Assembly: GCA_947451925.1 (NCBI GenBank)
Contig: CANGAW010000001.1
Span: forward strand, 62,001 to 126,000
Source of the DNA: Burkholderiales bacterium
GTDB lineage: Bacteria > Pseudomonadota > Gammaproteobacteria > Burkholderiales > Burkholderiaceae_D
DNA length: 64,000 nt
Direction of reading: 5' to 3'
The stretch's first letter is position 1; every line of letters starts with the position of its first letter. The position numbers and the translations under genes are program-made. Below are positions 8,533 through 17,539 of this stretch, piece by piece. The notes below the pieces were generated by a model, which ran no database searches, had not been told where the DNA came from, and saw only the letters and a list, made by a program, of their open reading frames with translations.

Positions 8533-11283
8533 TTACTGCTTCATCCTTCCCGCCTGCACCATCTGCTTCAACTCCGGCAAACAAGATCCGCAATTGGTGC
8601 CGCATTTCAGTGTCTGCTGCAGCACGGTCAGTGCATCTTTGCCGGCAGTTTGCGCGAGCACGGCGTCAATATCAGTCTGCGCAACATTGAAGCAGTTGCA
8701 GACAATCTTGCCGCGTGCGGTAAAGCCCTGCGGCGCCTGGGCTGTCGGTTGCAACAACAAACGCCCGAGATTTGCCACTGACTGGCCTTCTTCCAGATAC
8801 GCACGCAACCAATGCTCTGCGGCGACGTCCCCCGCCAAGGCGACGGCGGCAAGTTTGCCGTCTTCGATACGAATACGGCGCGTGACAGCACGACGCCCAT
8901 CGTCGTAGCGCAGAACATCTTCAGCATTCAGACCAAAATGATCGTGGATGGTATTGAGCAAAGCCCCATCCACCGCAAGCTCGTTCGCCGCCCTTAACAA
9001 CACGCCGACTTTATCGCGCCCGAACAAGGTCACCGAGGCAAAAGCAAACTGCTTCATCAGCCCGCGCAAGTGCAGTTGCAATTGCAGCACTTCGGTCTCC
9101 GCGACCCAGCCGAATGCCAGAAAACGCCAAGGCAAAGCTGCTTTGGTAATGGCTACGGCAGCGTGCTTCAGTTCAGGCTGTTTCGATACCGGATCAGTCG
9201 CCGGTGAAGTCAGGGCATTGACGCCAAAACTGCCTTTGCCATCGACGCCACGACCGGACAAATATTCGTCCCCCCAGTGCATCGCAATAAAGGCCTGACC
9301 ACCGCGCATGTCTTGGCCCGCCATCACCGGCAAAATCTGCGCACCGCGCCGGCTTTTCACTTCAACCAGATCGCCGTCAGTGAGTAAACGACGCGCCATA
9401 TCGTCACGTGCCATGATCACGGCCGGCTCCGGCGCATGGGCAAACAATTGCGCAACGGTCCCGGTACGGCTCATGCCATGCCACTGGTCTCGCAGACGCC
9501 CAGTGTTCAAGCGAAACGGAAAACGGGCATCGACTCTATCAACCACAGGCTGATAGACGGTGTTGACGAAACGGGCGCGTCCATTTGCGGTCGGAAATTG
9601 CCCGTCTTCATACAAGCGTTTTTTGCCAGTTGCCGCACCCGTCGGATAGGGCCATTGCTGCGGGCCTTCTTGCTGCAAAATCTGATAACTCAAACCAGTA
9701 ATATCCAGATCGCGGCCGCGCGTTGTTTCACGATGCTCGTTCCAGATTGCTTCTGCGCTGGCATACGGAAAAAGGCTGGGGCATTTACCCATCAAAGTTT
9801 CAAGCCTGCGCGCAAAATCGACCACAATTTCCCAGTCATGCAATGCCTGCCCCGGTTTGGACAACACAGGGTTTACACGTGTAATGCGACGTTCGGAATT
9901 GGTGACCGTGCCTTCTTTCTCGCCCCAGCTGGTCGCCGGCAGCAACACATCGGCATACGCGGCAGTGGCCGTGGTGTGATATGCCTCTTGCACAATCACC
10001 AGCTCGGCTTTTTCCAGTGCCTCGCGCACCAGTTGCTGGTCGGGCATGGATTGCGCGGGATTGGTACAGGCGATCCAGAGAATTTTGATGTCCCCCTGAC
10101 GCACCGCTTCAAACAACTCCACCGCTGTCTTGCCCGGTCTGGCTGGCACTTCCTCTATGCCCCATAACTGCGCCACCTCGGCACGGTGCGCAGGGTTGGT
10201 CAGATCACGATGCGCGGACAGCAGATTAGCCATCCCCCCCACCTCGCGCCCGCCCATCGCATTCGGCTGGCCGGTCAGTGAAAACGGCCCTGCTCCCGGT
10301 TTGCCGATTTGGTGCGTGGCCAGATGCAGATTAATCAATGCCGCATTTTTTGCGGTGCCCGCTGCACTCTGGTTCAGTCCCTGACAATACAAAGACAAGC
10401 TGGCAGCCGACTTGCCAAACCAGCGTGCCGCAGTCAGCAAATCTTCTTCGCGAATGCCGCAGGTCTGCGCTACAAAGGCAGGTGTGTAATCGCGCACCGT
10501 AGACTTCAGTGCCGCAAAACCTTCGGTGTGGGTAGCGATATAGTCAAGGTCGATCAGGTCTTCCCACAAGCAGATATGCAGCATGCCGTTAAACAGCGCC
10601 ACATCGGTGCCGGGCAAAATGGGCAAGAACAAATCTGCATCACGCGCCGTATCGGTTTTACGCGGATCGACGACGATGATTTTGAGATGCGGATTATTTT
10701 TTCGCGCATCTTCAATACGCCGGTAAATAATCGGATGCGCATAGGCAGTGTTGGAGCCGACAATAAAAATCAGCTCGGCATGATCAAAGTCTTCATAACA
10801 AGCCGGTGGCGCGTCTGCACCCAAAGTCGCTTTGTAGCCGGCAACAGCACTGGACATGCACAGTCGCGAATTGGTATCGATATTGTTGGTACCAATGACG
10901 CCCTTGGCCAGTTTGTTGAAGACATAATAATCTTCTGTCAGCAATTGGCCAGAGACATAAAAGGCCACACTGTCAGGCCCGTGTTCGTCAATAGTTTTGG
11001 CAAATTTTTGCGCAATGAATGCCTGCGTTTCATCCCACGAAGCATTGCACCGGCTGGCGTCGCGACTTCTGCGTAGTTGCGGTGTCAACAAACGTGCCTG
11101 CTGCTGCAACGCCGGGCGCATGGTCAGATGCAGGCTGCTGCCCTTGGTACATAAGCGACCAAAGTTGGCAGGATGATCGGGGTCGCCACGCACAGCCGTA
11201 ATCTGTTTGCCGTCCGTAGTTGCAATCATGCCGCAGCCAACACCGCAGTAACAGCACGTCGTTTTTATTTCAGTCTGGGTCAT
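8533..11283 (-). CDS. nasA: Assimilatory nitrate reductase, large catalytic subunit
   Basis: A 916-residue molybdopterin oxidoreductase that reduces nitrate to nitrite in the cytoplasm. The N-terminus TTCCYCGVGCGM plus a later GRLCTKGSSL supplies the [4Fe-4S] cysteines. The Mo-bisMGD domains follow (residues about 60-690), with no signal peptide, as expected for an assimilatory enzyme. The C-terminus VCNCFNVAQTDID...CGTNCGSCLPELK is a BFD-type [2Fe-2S] domain (residues about 845-905), found on NasA forms that take electrons without a separate NasB. It overlaps nirD by four bases. Confidence 0.95.
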   Translation of the reverse strand: MTQTEIKTTCCYCGVGCGMIATTDGKQITAVRGDPDHPANFGRLCTKGSSLHLTMRPALQQQARLLTPQLRRSRDASRCNASWDETQAFIAQKFAKTIDEHGPDSVAFYVSGQLLTEDYYVFNKLAKGVIGTNNIDTNSRLCMSSAVAGYKATLGADAPPACYEDFDHAELIFIVGSNTAYAHPIIYRRIEDARKNNPHLKIIVVDPRKTDTARDADLFLPILPGTDVALFNGMLHICLWEDLIDLDYIATHTEGFAALKSTVRDYTPAFVAQTCGIREEDLLTAARWFGKSAASLSLYCQGLNQSAAGTAKNAALINLHLATHQIGKPGAGPFSLTGQPNAMGGREVGGMANLLSAHRDLTNPAHRAEVAQLWGIEEVPARPGKTAVELFEAVRQGDIKILWIACTNPAQSMPDQQLVREALEKAELVIVQEAYHTTATAAYADVLLPATSWGEKEGTVTNSERRITRVNPVLSKPGQALHDWEIVVDFARRLETLMGKCPSLFPYASAEAIWNEHRETTRGRDLDITGLSYQILQQEGPQQWPYPTGAATGKKRLYEDGQFPTANGRARFVNTVYQPVVDRVDARFPFRLNTGRLRDQWHGMSRTGTVAQLFAHAPEPAVIMARDDMARRLLTDGDLVEVKSRRGAQILPVMAGQDMRGGQAFIAMHWGDEYLSGRGVDGKGSFGVNALTSPATDPVSKQPELKHAAVAITKAALPWRFLAFGWVAETEVLQLQLHLRGLMKQFAFASVTLFGRDKVGVLLRAANELAVDGALLNTIHDHFGLNAEDVLRYDDGRRAVTRRIRIEDGKLAAVALAGDVAAEHWLRAYLEEGQSVANLGRLLLQPTAQAPQGFTARGKIVCNCFNVAQTDIDAVLAQTAGKDALTVLQQTLKCGTNCGSCLPELKQMVQAGRMKQ

Positions 11284-11612
11284 GCCGCATGCAATTCAAG
11301 CTGATCCAGAAAGACCGTGCAATCTTCCACTTTGACACTAAACTTTTGCGTACAGCCTTCGTCCGGTGCCAGCGCACAGCCGCTTTGCAATTCAATATTC
11401 CAGTTGTGCAGCGGACAGGCGACGCGCTCGCCAAACACAATGCCTTGTGACAGTGGGCCGCCTTTATGCGGGCACTTGTCGAGCAGCGCAAATACTTTGT
11501 CTTCGCTATTGCGAAAGAGTGCGACATCGTGCAGTTGGTCGCGCTTGATAATGCGCGAGCCAAGGACAGGGATATCGGTGACAGCGCAGATAGGTTTCCA
11601 TTGATTTGACAT
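11280..11612 (-). CDS. nirD: Nitrite reductase (NADH) small subunit NirD
   Basis: A 110-residue Rieske-like protein, the small partner of NirB. The fold is recognisable (NSEDKVFALLDKCPHKGGPLS, then ACPLHNWNIELQSG). It has CPHKGG and CPLHNW in Rieske-ligand positions, so it may hold a cluster, unlike the E. coli NirD, which lacks the ligands. The start at 11612 is chosen for the AAAGGA six to seven bases upstream; an upstream in-frame start at 11666 would translate part of a small palindromic repeat (11640-11664). It lies between nirB and nasA. Confidence 0.93.
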   Translation of the reverse strand: MSNQWKPICAVTDIPVLGSRIIKRDQLHDVALFRNSEDKVFALLDKCPHKGGPLSQGIVFGERVACPLHNWNIELQSGCALAPDEGCTQKFSVKVEDCTVFLDQLELHAA

Positions 11613-11671
11613 GACAAATCCTTTCAATAAGCGGGCAGACACATCCCAGCCTGCGCCGGGATGCAATGGCG

Positions 11672-14110
11672 TTAAACCGTCAGAGGCACAAACTGTCTGA
11701 CATCGACTTGCGCCTCTTGCGGCTGATGCCAGGGATCAGGTTCACCATCAAGTGAAAACAGCAACTGCGCATACAAGGCCTTGCGCTGCGCTTCGTCTTC
11801 GATGATTGCCTTTTTCACATAGTCCAGCCCGACGCGCGCCAGATAATGCACGGTACGCTCCAGATACCAGCCCTGCTCCCGATACAGCTGCAAAAACGCG
11901 CCCGCATATTCCAGCACTTCTTCATGCGTTTTCAGTTTGACGAAAAACTGCGCAACCTCAGTCTTGATGCCGCCATTGCCGCCAACATAAATTTCCCAAC
12001 CCGAATCCACCCCAATGACTCCCACATCCTTGATGCCGGACTCGGCGCAATTGCGCGGGCAACCTGAGACAGCCAGCTTGACCTTGTGCGGCGCATACAT
12101 GCGCGCCAATGCACGCTCCAATTGTTGACCCATCAGCGTCGAATTTTGCGTACCGAAGCGGCACCATTCGGAACCGACGCAAGTCTTCACCGTGCGCAAA
12201 CCTTTGGCATAAGCCAGTCCCGAAGGCATGCCAAGGTCTTGCCATACTGCCGGCAAATCGGCTTTCTTCACACCGAGCAAATCGATGCGCTGGCCACCAG
12301 TGACTTTGACGGTCGGAATCTGATATTTATCCACCACATCGGCAATACGGCGCAATTCACTGGCATTGGTCTCGCCTCCCCACATGCGCGGAATCACCGA
12401 ATAGGTGCCGTCCTTCTGAATGTTGGCGTGCGCACGTTCATTGATAAAGCGTGATTGCGGATCGTCTATGGCTTCATGCGGCCAGCTCGACAGCAGGTAA
12501 TAGTTCAGTGCCGGACGGCAGCTGGCACAACCATTGGGTGTGCGCCAGGTCATGAAGGCCATCACATCAGGAATCGTCAGCAGTTTGTTGATGCGAATTG
12601 CATCGCGTACTTCCTGATGCGTGTGATCAGTACAGGCGCAAACAGGTTTGGTTTTGGTCGAAACCGAATAATCACCACCGGCGGTGGCCATGATGATCTG
12701 CTCGACTAAGCCCGTGCAGGAACCGCAAGAGGCGGAAGCCTTGGTATGTTTTTTCACATCGTCTAATGTGAACAAACCTTTTTCCTTGATCGCTTTGACG
12801 ATCGTGCCTTTGCAAACGCCATTGCAACCGCAGACTTCAGCAGTGTCCGGCATGGATGCCGCCTGCGTAAAACCTTCGTGACCCGTGTCGCCGGGTCGAC
12901 CAGTATTGGCTTCGCCAAACATCAGCGTGTCACGAATTTCACCAATGTCTTTGCCTTCACGCAGCAGTCGGAAATACCAGCTGCCATCAACGGTGTCGCC
13001 ATACAAGCAAGCACCGATGAGCTTGTCGTCTTTAATCACCAGTTTTTTGTAGACGCCACCTATCGGGTCCGACAAGACGATTTCTTCAGTGCCTTCGCCG
13101 CCCATGAATTCACCGGCTGAAAACAGATCAATGCCAGTAACTTTCAGTTTGGTCGATGTGACCGAGCCTTGGTAGCGGCCAATGCCAAAGTTGGCCAGAT
13201 GATTGGCGCAAACCTTGGCCATTTCAAACAAAGGCGCTACCAATCCATAAGCCGTGCCGCGATGGTTCACGCATTCGCCAACGGCATATACCCGCGGGTC
13301 ATAGGTTTGCATGGTGTCGTTGACGACAATGCCGCGATTGCAATACAGACCACTGGCTTCTGCCAACGAGGCATTCGGACGAATGCCCACTGCCATGACC
13401 ACAATATCGGCCGGCAGTTCAACGCCATCCGTAAAGCGGATTGCTTTGACATGACCGTGTTCGTCGGCGATCAGTTCCTGAGTATTTTTTTCCAGTGCAA
13501 ATACAAGGCCGCGATCTTCCAGCGATTTTTTCAGCATCTGCCCGGCGACCGGATCAAGCTGACGTTCCATCAGCCACCCCGGCAAATGAACCACAGTCAC
13601 GTCCATACCGCGCAGCTTTAAACCATTCGCTGCTTCCAGGCCCAGCAAACCACCGCCGATCACAATTGCGTGGCGCTTGGTCCGCGCGGCTTCAATCATT
13701 AAATTGGTATCTTCGATATCGCGATAGGCAATCACACCGTCGAGATCTTTGCCCGGCACCGGCAACATGAATGGCGTCGATCCGGTTGCCATCAGCAAGC
13801 GGTCATATGCAGCAGTGGTGCCGTCTTCGGCAGTGACGAGCCGGCGCACACGATCAATCTGCGTGACTTTTTTGCCAAGGTGTAGCGTGATCTGATTGTC
13901 GCGATACCAGTCAACATCATTCAACATGATGTCTTGCACCGTCTGCTCGCCCGCTAATACAGGCGAGAGCAAAATCCGGTTGTAGTTCGCATAAGTTTCG
14001 GCGCCAAATACCGTGATGTCATAGACATCGGGCGCGATCTTGATAAGTTCTTCGAGTGTACGCACTCCAGCCATGCCGTTGCCGACCATGACCAATTTCA
14101 GCTTCTTCAT
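11672..14110 (-). CDS. nirB: Nitrite reductase (NADH) large subunit NirB
   Basis: An 812-residue cytoplasmic sirohaem enzyme reducing nitrite to ammonium with NADH. In order: an FAD/NAD(P) oxidoreductase domain (LVMVGNGMAGVRTLEEL at residue 5; AIVIGGGLLGLEAANGL near 150), two BFD-type [2Fe-2S] motifs (VCGCNGVCKG...CGSCTG near 430; CACTD...CASCRP near 500), then the sirohaem/[4Fe-4S] domain with TCVGSEWCRFG and SGCPRNCAESG. Length is normal. It heads the operon nirB-nirD-nasA-ybiB-yhiN. A sigma-54 promoter lies about 60 bases upstream; AAGGAG precedes the ATG. Confidence 0.97.
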   Translation of the reverse strand: MKKLKLVMVGNGMAGVRTLEELIKIAPDVYDITVFGAETYANYNRILLSPVLAGEQTVQDIMLNDVDWYRDNQITLHLGKKVTQIDRVRRLVTAEDGTTAAYDRLLMATGSTPFMLPVPGKDLDGVIAYRDIEDTNLMIEAARTKRHAIVIGGGLLGLEAANGLKLRGMDVTVVHLPGWLMERQLDPVAGQMLKKSLEDRGLVFALEKNTQELIADEHGHVKAIRFTDGVELPADIVVMAVGIRPNASLAEASGLYCNRGIVVNDTMQTYDPRVYAVGECVNHRGTAYGLVAPLFEMAKVCANHLANFGIGRYQGSVTSTKLKVTGIDLFSAGEFMGGEGTEEIVLSDPIGGVYKKLVIKDDKLIGACLYGDTVDGSWYFRLLREGKDIGEIRDTLMFGEANTGRPGDTGHEGFTQAASMPDTAEVCGCNGVCKGTIVKAIKEKGLFTLDDVKKHTKASASCGSCTGLVEQIIMATAGGDYSVSTKTKPVCACTDHTHQEVRDAIRINKLLTIPDVMAFMTWRTPNGCASCRPALNYYLLSSWPHEAIDDPQSRFINERAHANIQKDGTYSVIPRMWGGETNASELRRIADVVDKYQIPTVKVTGGQRIDLLGVKKADLPAVWQDLGMPSGLAYAKGLRTVKTCVGSEWCRFGTQNSTLMGQQLERALARMYAPHKVKLAVSGCPRNCAESGIKDVGVIGVDSGWEIYVGGNGGIKTEVAQFFVKLKTHEEVLEYAGAFLQLYREQGWYLERTVHYLARVGLDYVKKAIIEDEAQRKALYAQLLFSLDGEPDPWHQPQEAQVDVRQFVPLTV

Positions 14111-14172
14111 TAAAGCTCCTTGATGCCCGGCTTCGCCATTAAAGCCGGATTGATTGTTTCAAGAAGCTATTT

Positions 14173-14188
14173 AGCAAAAGCAGTGCCA
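14173..14188 (-). promoter_or_regulatory. Sigma-54 promoter for nirB operon
   Basis: The minus strand reads TGGCAC-TGCTT-TTGCT, a full match to the -24/-12 consensus TGGCAC-N5-TTGCW. Transcription would start near 14161, leaving a leader of about 50 bases with one GC-rich hairpin (14127-14148) before the nirB AAGGAG. Confidence 0.8.
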
Positions 14189-14238
14189 GAGGTTTTGCCC
14201 CTGCTTTGCACCATATGAAGGACATTTCACTCAGAAGC

Positions 14239-14253
14239 GCACTGCGATTGTGC
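14239..14253. promoter_or_regulatory. Probable NtrC binding palindrome
   Basis: GCAC-TGCGATT-GTGC matches the GCAC-N7-GTGC core of enteric NtrC sites. It lies between two divergent sigma-54 promoters, about 60 bases from one predicted start and 85 from the other. An activator here could serve both. The assignment to NtrC is inferred. Confidence 0.55.
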
Positions 14254-14282
14254 GCCGCATCAAGGATTCGGGTCATTTTCGA

Positions 14283-14298
14283 TGGCACAGGCTTTGCT
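14283..14298 (+). promoter_or_regulatory. Sigma-54 promoter for the nitrate transporter gene
   Basis: TGGCAC-AGGCT-TTGCT matches the sigma-54 consensus at every key base. It ends 38 bases before the transporter ATG at 14337, so the expected start is near 14309. With the nirB promoter it forms a divergent pair. Confidence 0.8.
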
Positions 14299-14336
14299 GT
14301 AGAGAGTTTGCGATTAACTCTCAGGGCAACGACGCC

Positions 14337-15551
14337 ATGAATAAAACCTCCTTCTGGAAAGTGGGGCACGCACCGACGCTGCTCGCCGCCTTCTTCTACT
14401 TTGATTTGAGCTTCATGGTCTGGGTTCTGCTCGGGCCGCTCGCCGTTCAGATTTCTACCGACTTGCAATTATCTGCGTCGCAAAAAGGCCTGATGGTTGC
14501 CACACCATTATTAGCCGGCGCCTTGCTGCGTATCGTAATGGGCTTATTGGTTGATCATTTAAAACCCAAAAAAGCAGGCCTGATCGGCCAGCTGATCGTC
14601 ATTACCGGTCTGCTCTGGGCCTGGCTCGGTGACTTGTCTACTTATCACAGCCTGCTGGCACTCGGTGTGCTGCTAGGTGTGGCAGGCGCCGCTTTTGCCG
14701 TAGCCCTGCCGCTGGCTTCACGCTGGTATCCGCCGGAACATCAGGGCACTGCGCTTGGCATTGCTGGTGCTGGCAATTCAGGCACCGCAATTGCGGCACT
14801 GTTCGCCCCCGGCTTAGCCATCGCATTTGGCTGGCAGCAGGTATTTGGCTGGTGCCTAATTCCGTTAACAGTCGCCTTGATTGTGTATATGGTCTTTGCC
14901 AAAGATGCGCCATCAGCACCTGCGCCAAAATCCTTGCGCGAATATCTGCATGTACTCAAAGACAAGGACGCCTGGTGGTTCATGTTCTTTTACGCCGTCA
15001 CCTTTGGCGGCTTCTCGGGGCTGGCCTCATCGCTCACCATTTACTTTCATGGCCAGTACAGCTTGTCGCCTGTGACGGCCGGTTATTTCACTGCCGCCTG
15101 CGTCTTTGCCGGCTCCATGGTGCGGCCGGTGGGCGGGCGACTGGCTGACCGCATTGGCGGCATCAAAACCTTGTCGGTCATGTATTTGCTCGCTGCTGTC
15201 TTTTTATTCATTGCCAGCACCGGATTGCAGTCGGCTACTGCCGCCGTCATCGTGTTCGTTTTAGCCATGCTGGCACTGGGCACAGGGAATGGCGCGGTGT
15301 TTCAACTGGTACCGCAGCGCTTTCGCAAAGAGATCGGCGTCATGACCGGCTTGGTCGGCATGGCCGGTGGCATCGGCGGCTTTTATCTGGCCTCCAGCAT
15401 GGGCTTCTCCAAACAACTGACTGGCAGCTATCAGTTAGGCTTGACGATTTTTGCCGCACTGGCGGTACTGGCTTTGCTGGGATTATCCGCAGTAAAAAAT
15501 CGCTGGCGCACAACCTGGGGCAGTGCGGCAATGACGACGGCAAAAATTTAA
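14337..15551 (+). CDS. Nitrate/nitrite transporter, NarK/NasA type MFS
   Basis: A 404-residue major facilitator protein with about twelve hydrophobic segments. The N-terminal SFMVWVLLGPLAVQIS and the GNSGTAIAALFAPGLA and GMAGGIGGF stretches correspond to the nitrate-signature glycine-rich helices of the NarK/NasA group. It would import nitrate for the NasA/NirBD pathway encoded divergently. I start at 14337 (MNKTSFW), where the family begins; the longer in-frame start at 14250 would overlap the sigma-54 promoter. Often called nasA in pseudomonads; I leave the symbol empty to avoid confusion with the reductase. Confidence 0.92.
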   Translation: MNKTSFWKVGHAPTLLAAFFYFDLSFMVWVLLGPLAVQISTDLQLSASQKGLMVATPLLAGALLRIVMGLLVDHLKPKKAGLIGQLIVITGLLWAWLGDLSTYHSLLALGVLLGVAGAAFAVALPLASRWYPPEHQGTALGIAGAGNSGTAIAALFAPGLAIAFGWQQVFGWCLIPLTVALIVYMVFAKDAPSAPAPKSLREYLHVLKDKDAWWFMFFYAVTFGGFSGLASSLTIYFHGQYSLSPVTAGYFTAACVFAGSMVRPVGGRLADRIGGIKTLSVMYLLAAVFLFIASTGLQSATAAVIVFVLAMLALGTGNGAVFQLVPQRFRKEIGVMTGLVGMAGGIGGFYLASSMGFSKQLTGSYQLGLTIFAALAVLALLGLSAVKNRWRTTWGSAAMTTAKI

Positions 15552-15565
15552 TGCCGTCTATTAAA

Positions 15566-15764
15566 ATTCGCCTGATGCCAGTCAGTTAAGTTAAGTAAAG
15601 TAAAGACGCTGGATCCCGGCCTGCGCCGGGATGACGGTAGGAATTTTGATAGCGCCTCAGCCACTACCGTCGTCCCGATGAAAATCGGGACCCAGCGTCT
15701 TTCTTCGCCAATGTAAAGTTTTAACTTTAACTGACAGGCATTAGCCTGATGCCAGGCGAATTCT
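15566..15764. repeat. Large imperfect palindrome, REP-like intergenic element (copy 1)
   Basis: Outer arms AATTCGCCTGATGCC and GGCATCAGGCTAATGCC-type sequence, then GTCAGTTAA blocks, GACGCTGG/CCAGCGTC and CCCGGCCTGCGCCGGG-like cores form nested inverted repeats about 200 bases long. The element fills the gap between the nitrate transporter and the phosphatase-kinase gene. A second copy lies at 33447-33683. Confidence 0.75.
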
Positions 15765-15779
15765 AATTTTCATTGTCCT

Positions 15780-17483
15780 ATGCCTCTGATCCTCACTACC
15801 GCGCACCATAGCGTCGCCGGCCTGCGTGACCGCAACGAAGATTTCGTTGGCATGGTCACGCCCAACGAACCCGAGCGTTCAGCCAAGGGCATCATCGCCG
15901 CCATCGCTGACGGCGTGTCCGGCAATGAAGGCGGGCGAGAAGCAGCCGAATACTGCGTGCGCGGGCTGCTGGCTGATTACTATGCGACACCCGACACCTG
16001 GCCGGTTACGCAATCGCTGGAGCGGGTCATTCAGGCCACCAACAGCTGGCTACAACAACAAAGTCTGGTGCGCACCGAACTGGCCGGTATGGCCAGCACG
16101 CTGACCACAGTAGTCATCCGCGGGCGCTTTTATTATTTTTCGCATGTCGGCGACAGCCGGCTTTATTTGTTGCGCAATGGCGCGCTCAAACGTCTGACTA
16201 CGGACCATGTGTGGGACAGGCCCGAGATGCGTCATGTACTAACGCGTGCCGTCGGGCTCGACTCCAGGCTAGCCATTGATCACGGCATGGGTGAGCTGCA
16301 GGCGGGCGATATTTTTTTACTGGCCACAGATGGCGTCTGGGGCGCCATGACGGAATTTGACCTGCACTGGCAATTATCAGAACTCGTCGCAGAAACGATC
16401 AACACCGAAGAAGCCGCCGCAGCACTGGTCCATGCCGCTTTGAAAGCTGGATCCAAAGATAATGCGTCTGTGCTCATCCTGCACATCACGCAGCTGCCAG
16501 AAGAAAATCTGCGCGACGCACTCTCTGGCTCGCAACAATTACCGCTGCCGCCAAGACTCAAAGCCGGACAGTCGCTCGACGGTTATCTGATCGAAGAAAT
16601 CATTCACACCTCGCCAACCACACTGCTCTATCGCGTCATTGATCCGCGCACGCAGCGCAAGCTGGTGCTGAAAACGCTGCAGCCTGAGCGCGCCAATGAC
16701 CCGCACGAACGCGCCGCTTTTGCGTATGAAGAGTGGCTGGCCAAACGCGTCGTTGCGCGGTTTTTTCCGCAAGTGGTGTCGCCTGAAGAAAAAAATTATC
16801 TGTACTACCTGAGCACCTGGCATGCTGGTCACAGCATGCAGCAACATCTCGACGCCGGGCATCACATTACTGTCTCGGATCTGGTTGCCTACGGCATCAA
16901 ACTGCTACGCGGCATTGGCGCTTTGCATCGCAGAAGCATCCTGCACCGCGATATCAAGCCCGGCAATATTCACCTGGGTGACGATGGCGAATTGCGCATA
17001 CTGGATCTGGGCGTTGCGCAATCCGGCACAGAGTCCGGACAAGACACAGACGCACCGCAGGCCGGCACGCCTTCCTTCCTCGCACCCGAGCAATTCGATG
17101 GCAGCCAACCCTCGGTGCAAACAGATTTATATGCCGCCGGCGTGAGCCTGTATCTGGCACTGACCCGGCATTATCCGTATGGCGAGATCGAACCCTTCCA
17201 GCGGCCACGATTCGGTGAGCCTGCACCGGCCAGCCGTTACCGGCCTGATGTGCCGCAGTGGCTGGACAATGTGTTGTTGAAAGCGGTTGCGCGCGATCCG
17301 GCGGATCGTTTCGAGACTGCCGAAGAATATTTGCTGGCACTGGAGCGCGGCGCACTGCGGCCCCTGAATGCACCGGCGGCGGTGCCATTGAACAAACGCG
17401 ATCCGCTGGCTTTATGGCAAATCATTGCAGCCATCTCACTGGTGGCCAATATATTGCTGCTGTATTTGCTGGTCGTGGGCTGA
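15780..17483 (+). CDS. Bifunctional PP2C phosphatase / serine-threonine kinase, membrane-anchored
   Basis: A 567-residue fusion. Residues 1-240 are a PPM/PP2C phosphatase domain (LRDRNEDF, ADGVSGNEGGREA, HVGDSRLYLLR, ATDGVWG, GSKDNASV supply the metal-binding Asp residues). Residues 270-525 are a Hanks-type kinase (LVLKTLQ lysine, HRRSILHRDIKPGNIHL catalytic loop, DLGVAQ in place of DFG). The C-terminus has one hydrophobic segment (about 542-566), so the enzyme faces the cytoplasm. The equivalent gene sits in the nitrate assimilation cluster of Pseudomonas aeruginosa between nirB and the transporter; its target is not known. Confidence 0.9.
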   Translation: MPLILTTAHHSVAGLRDRNEDFVGMVTPNEPERSAKGIIAAIADGVSGNEGGREAAEYCVRGLLADYYATPDTWPVTQSLERVIQATNSWLQQQSLVRTELAGMASTLTTVVIRGRFYYFSHVGDSRLYLLRNGALKRLTTDHVWDRPEMRHVLTRAVGLDSRLAIDHGMGELQAGDIFLLATDGVWGAMTEFDLHWQLSELVAETINTEEAAAALVHAALKAGSKDNASVLILHITQLPEENLRDALSGSQQLPLPPRLKAGQSLDGYLIEEIIHTSPTTLLYRVIDPRTQRKLVLKTLQPERANDPHERAAFAYEEWLAKRVVARFFPQVVSPEEKNYLYYLSTWHAGHSMQQHLDAGHHITVSDLVAYGIKLLRGIGALHRRSILHRDIKPGNIHLGDDGELRILDLGVAQSGTESGQDTDAPQAGTPSFLAPEQFDGSQPSVQTDLYAAGVSLYLALTRHYPYGEIEPFQRPRFGEPAPASRYRPDVPQWLDNVLLKAVARDPADRFETAEEYLLALERGALRPLNAPAAVPLNKRDPLALWQIIAAISLVANILLLYLLVVG

Positions 17484-17539
17484 CTGGTTTATGTGCACTG
17501 TGCATGCACCACAGCGCAGCACTGCACCAACATCGTCAT

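Noticed and set aside
14174..14209. Hairpin GCAAAAGCAG...CTGCTTTGC considered as a NasT (ANTAR) target in the nirB leader
   Set aside because: It overlaps and lies upstream of the sigma-54 promoter at 14173-14188, so it would not be in the transcript.
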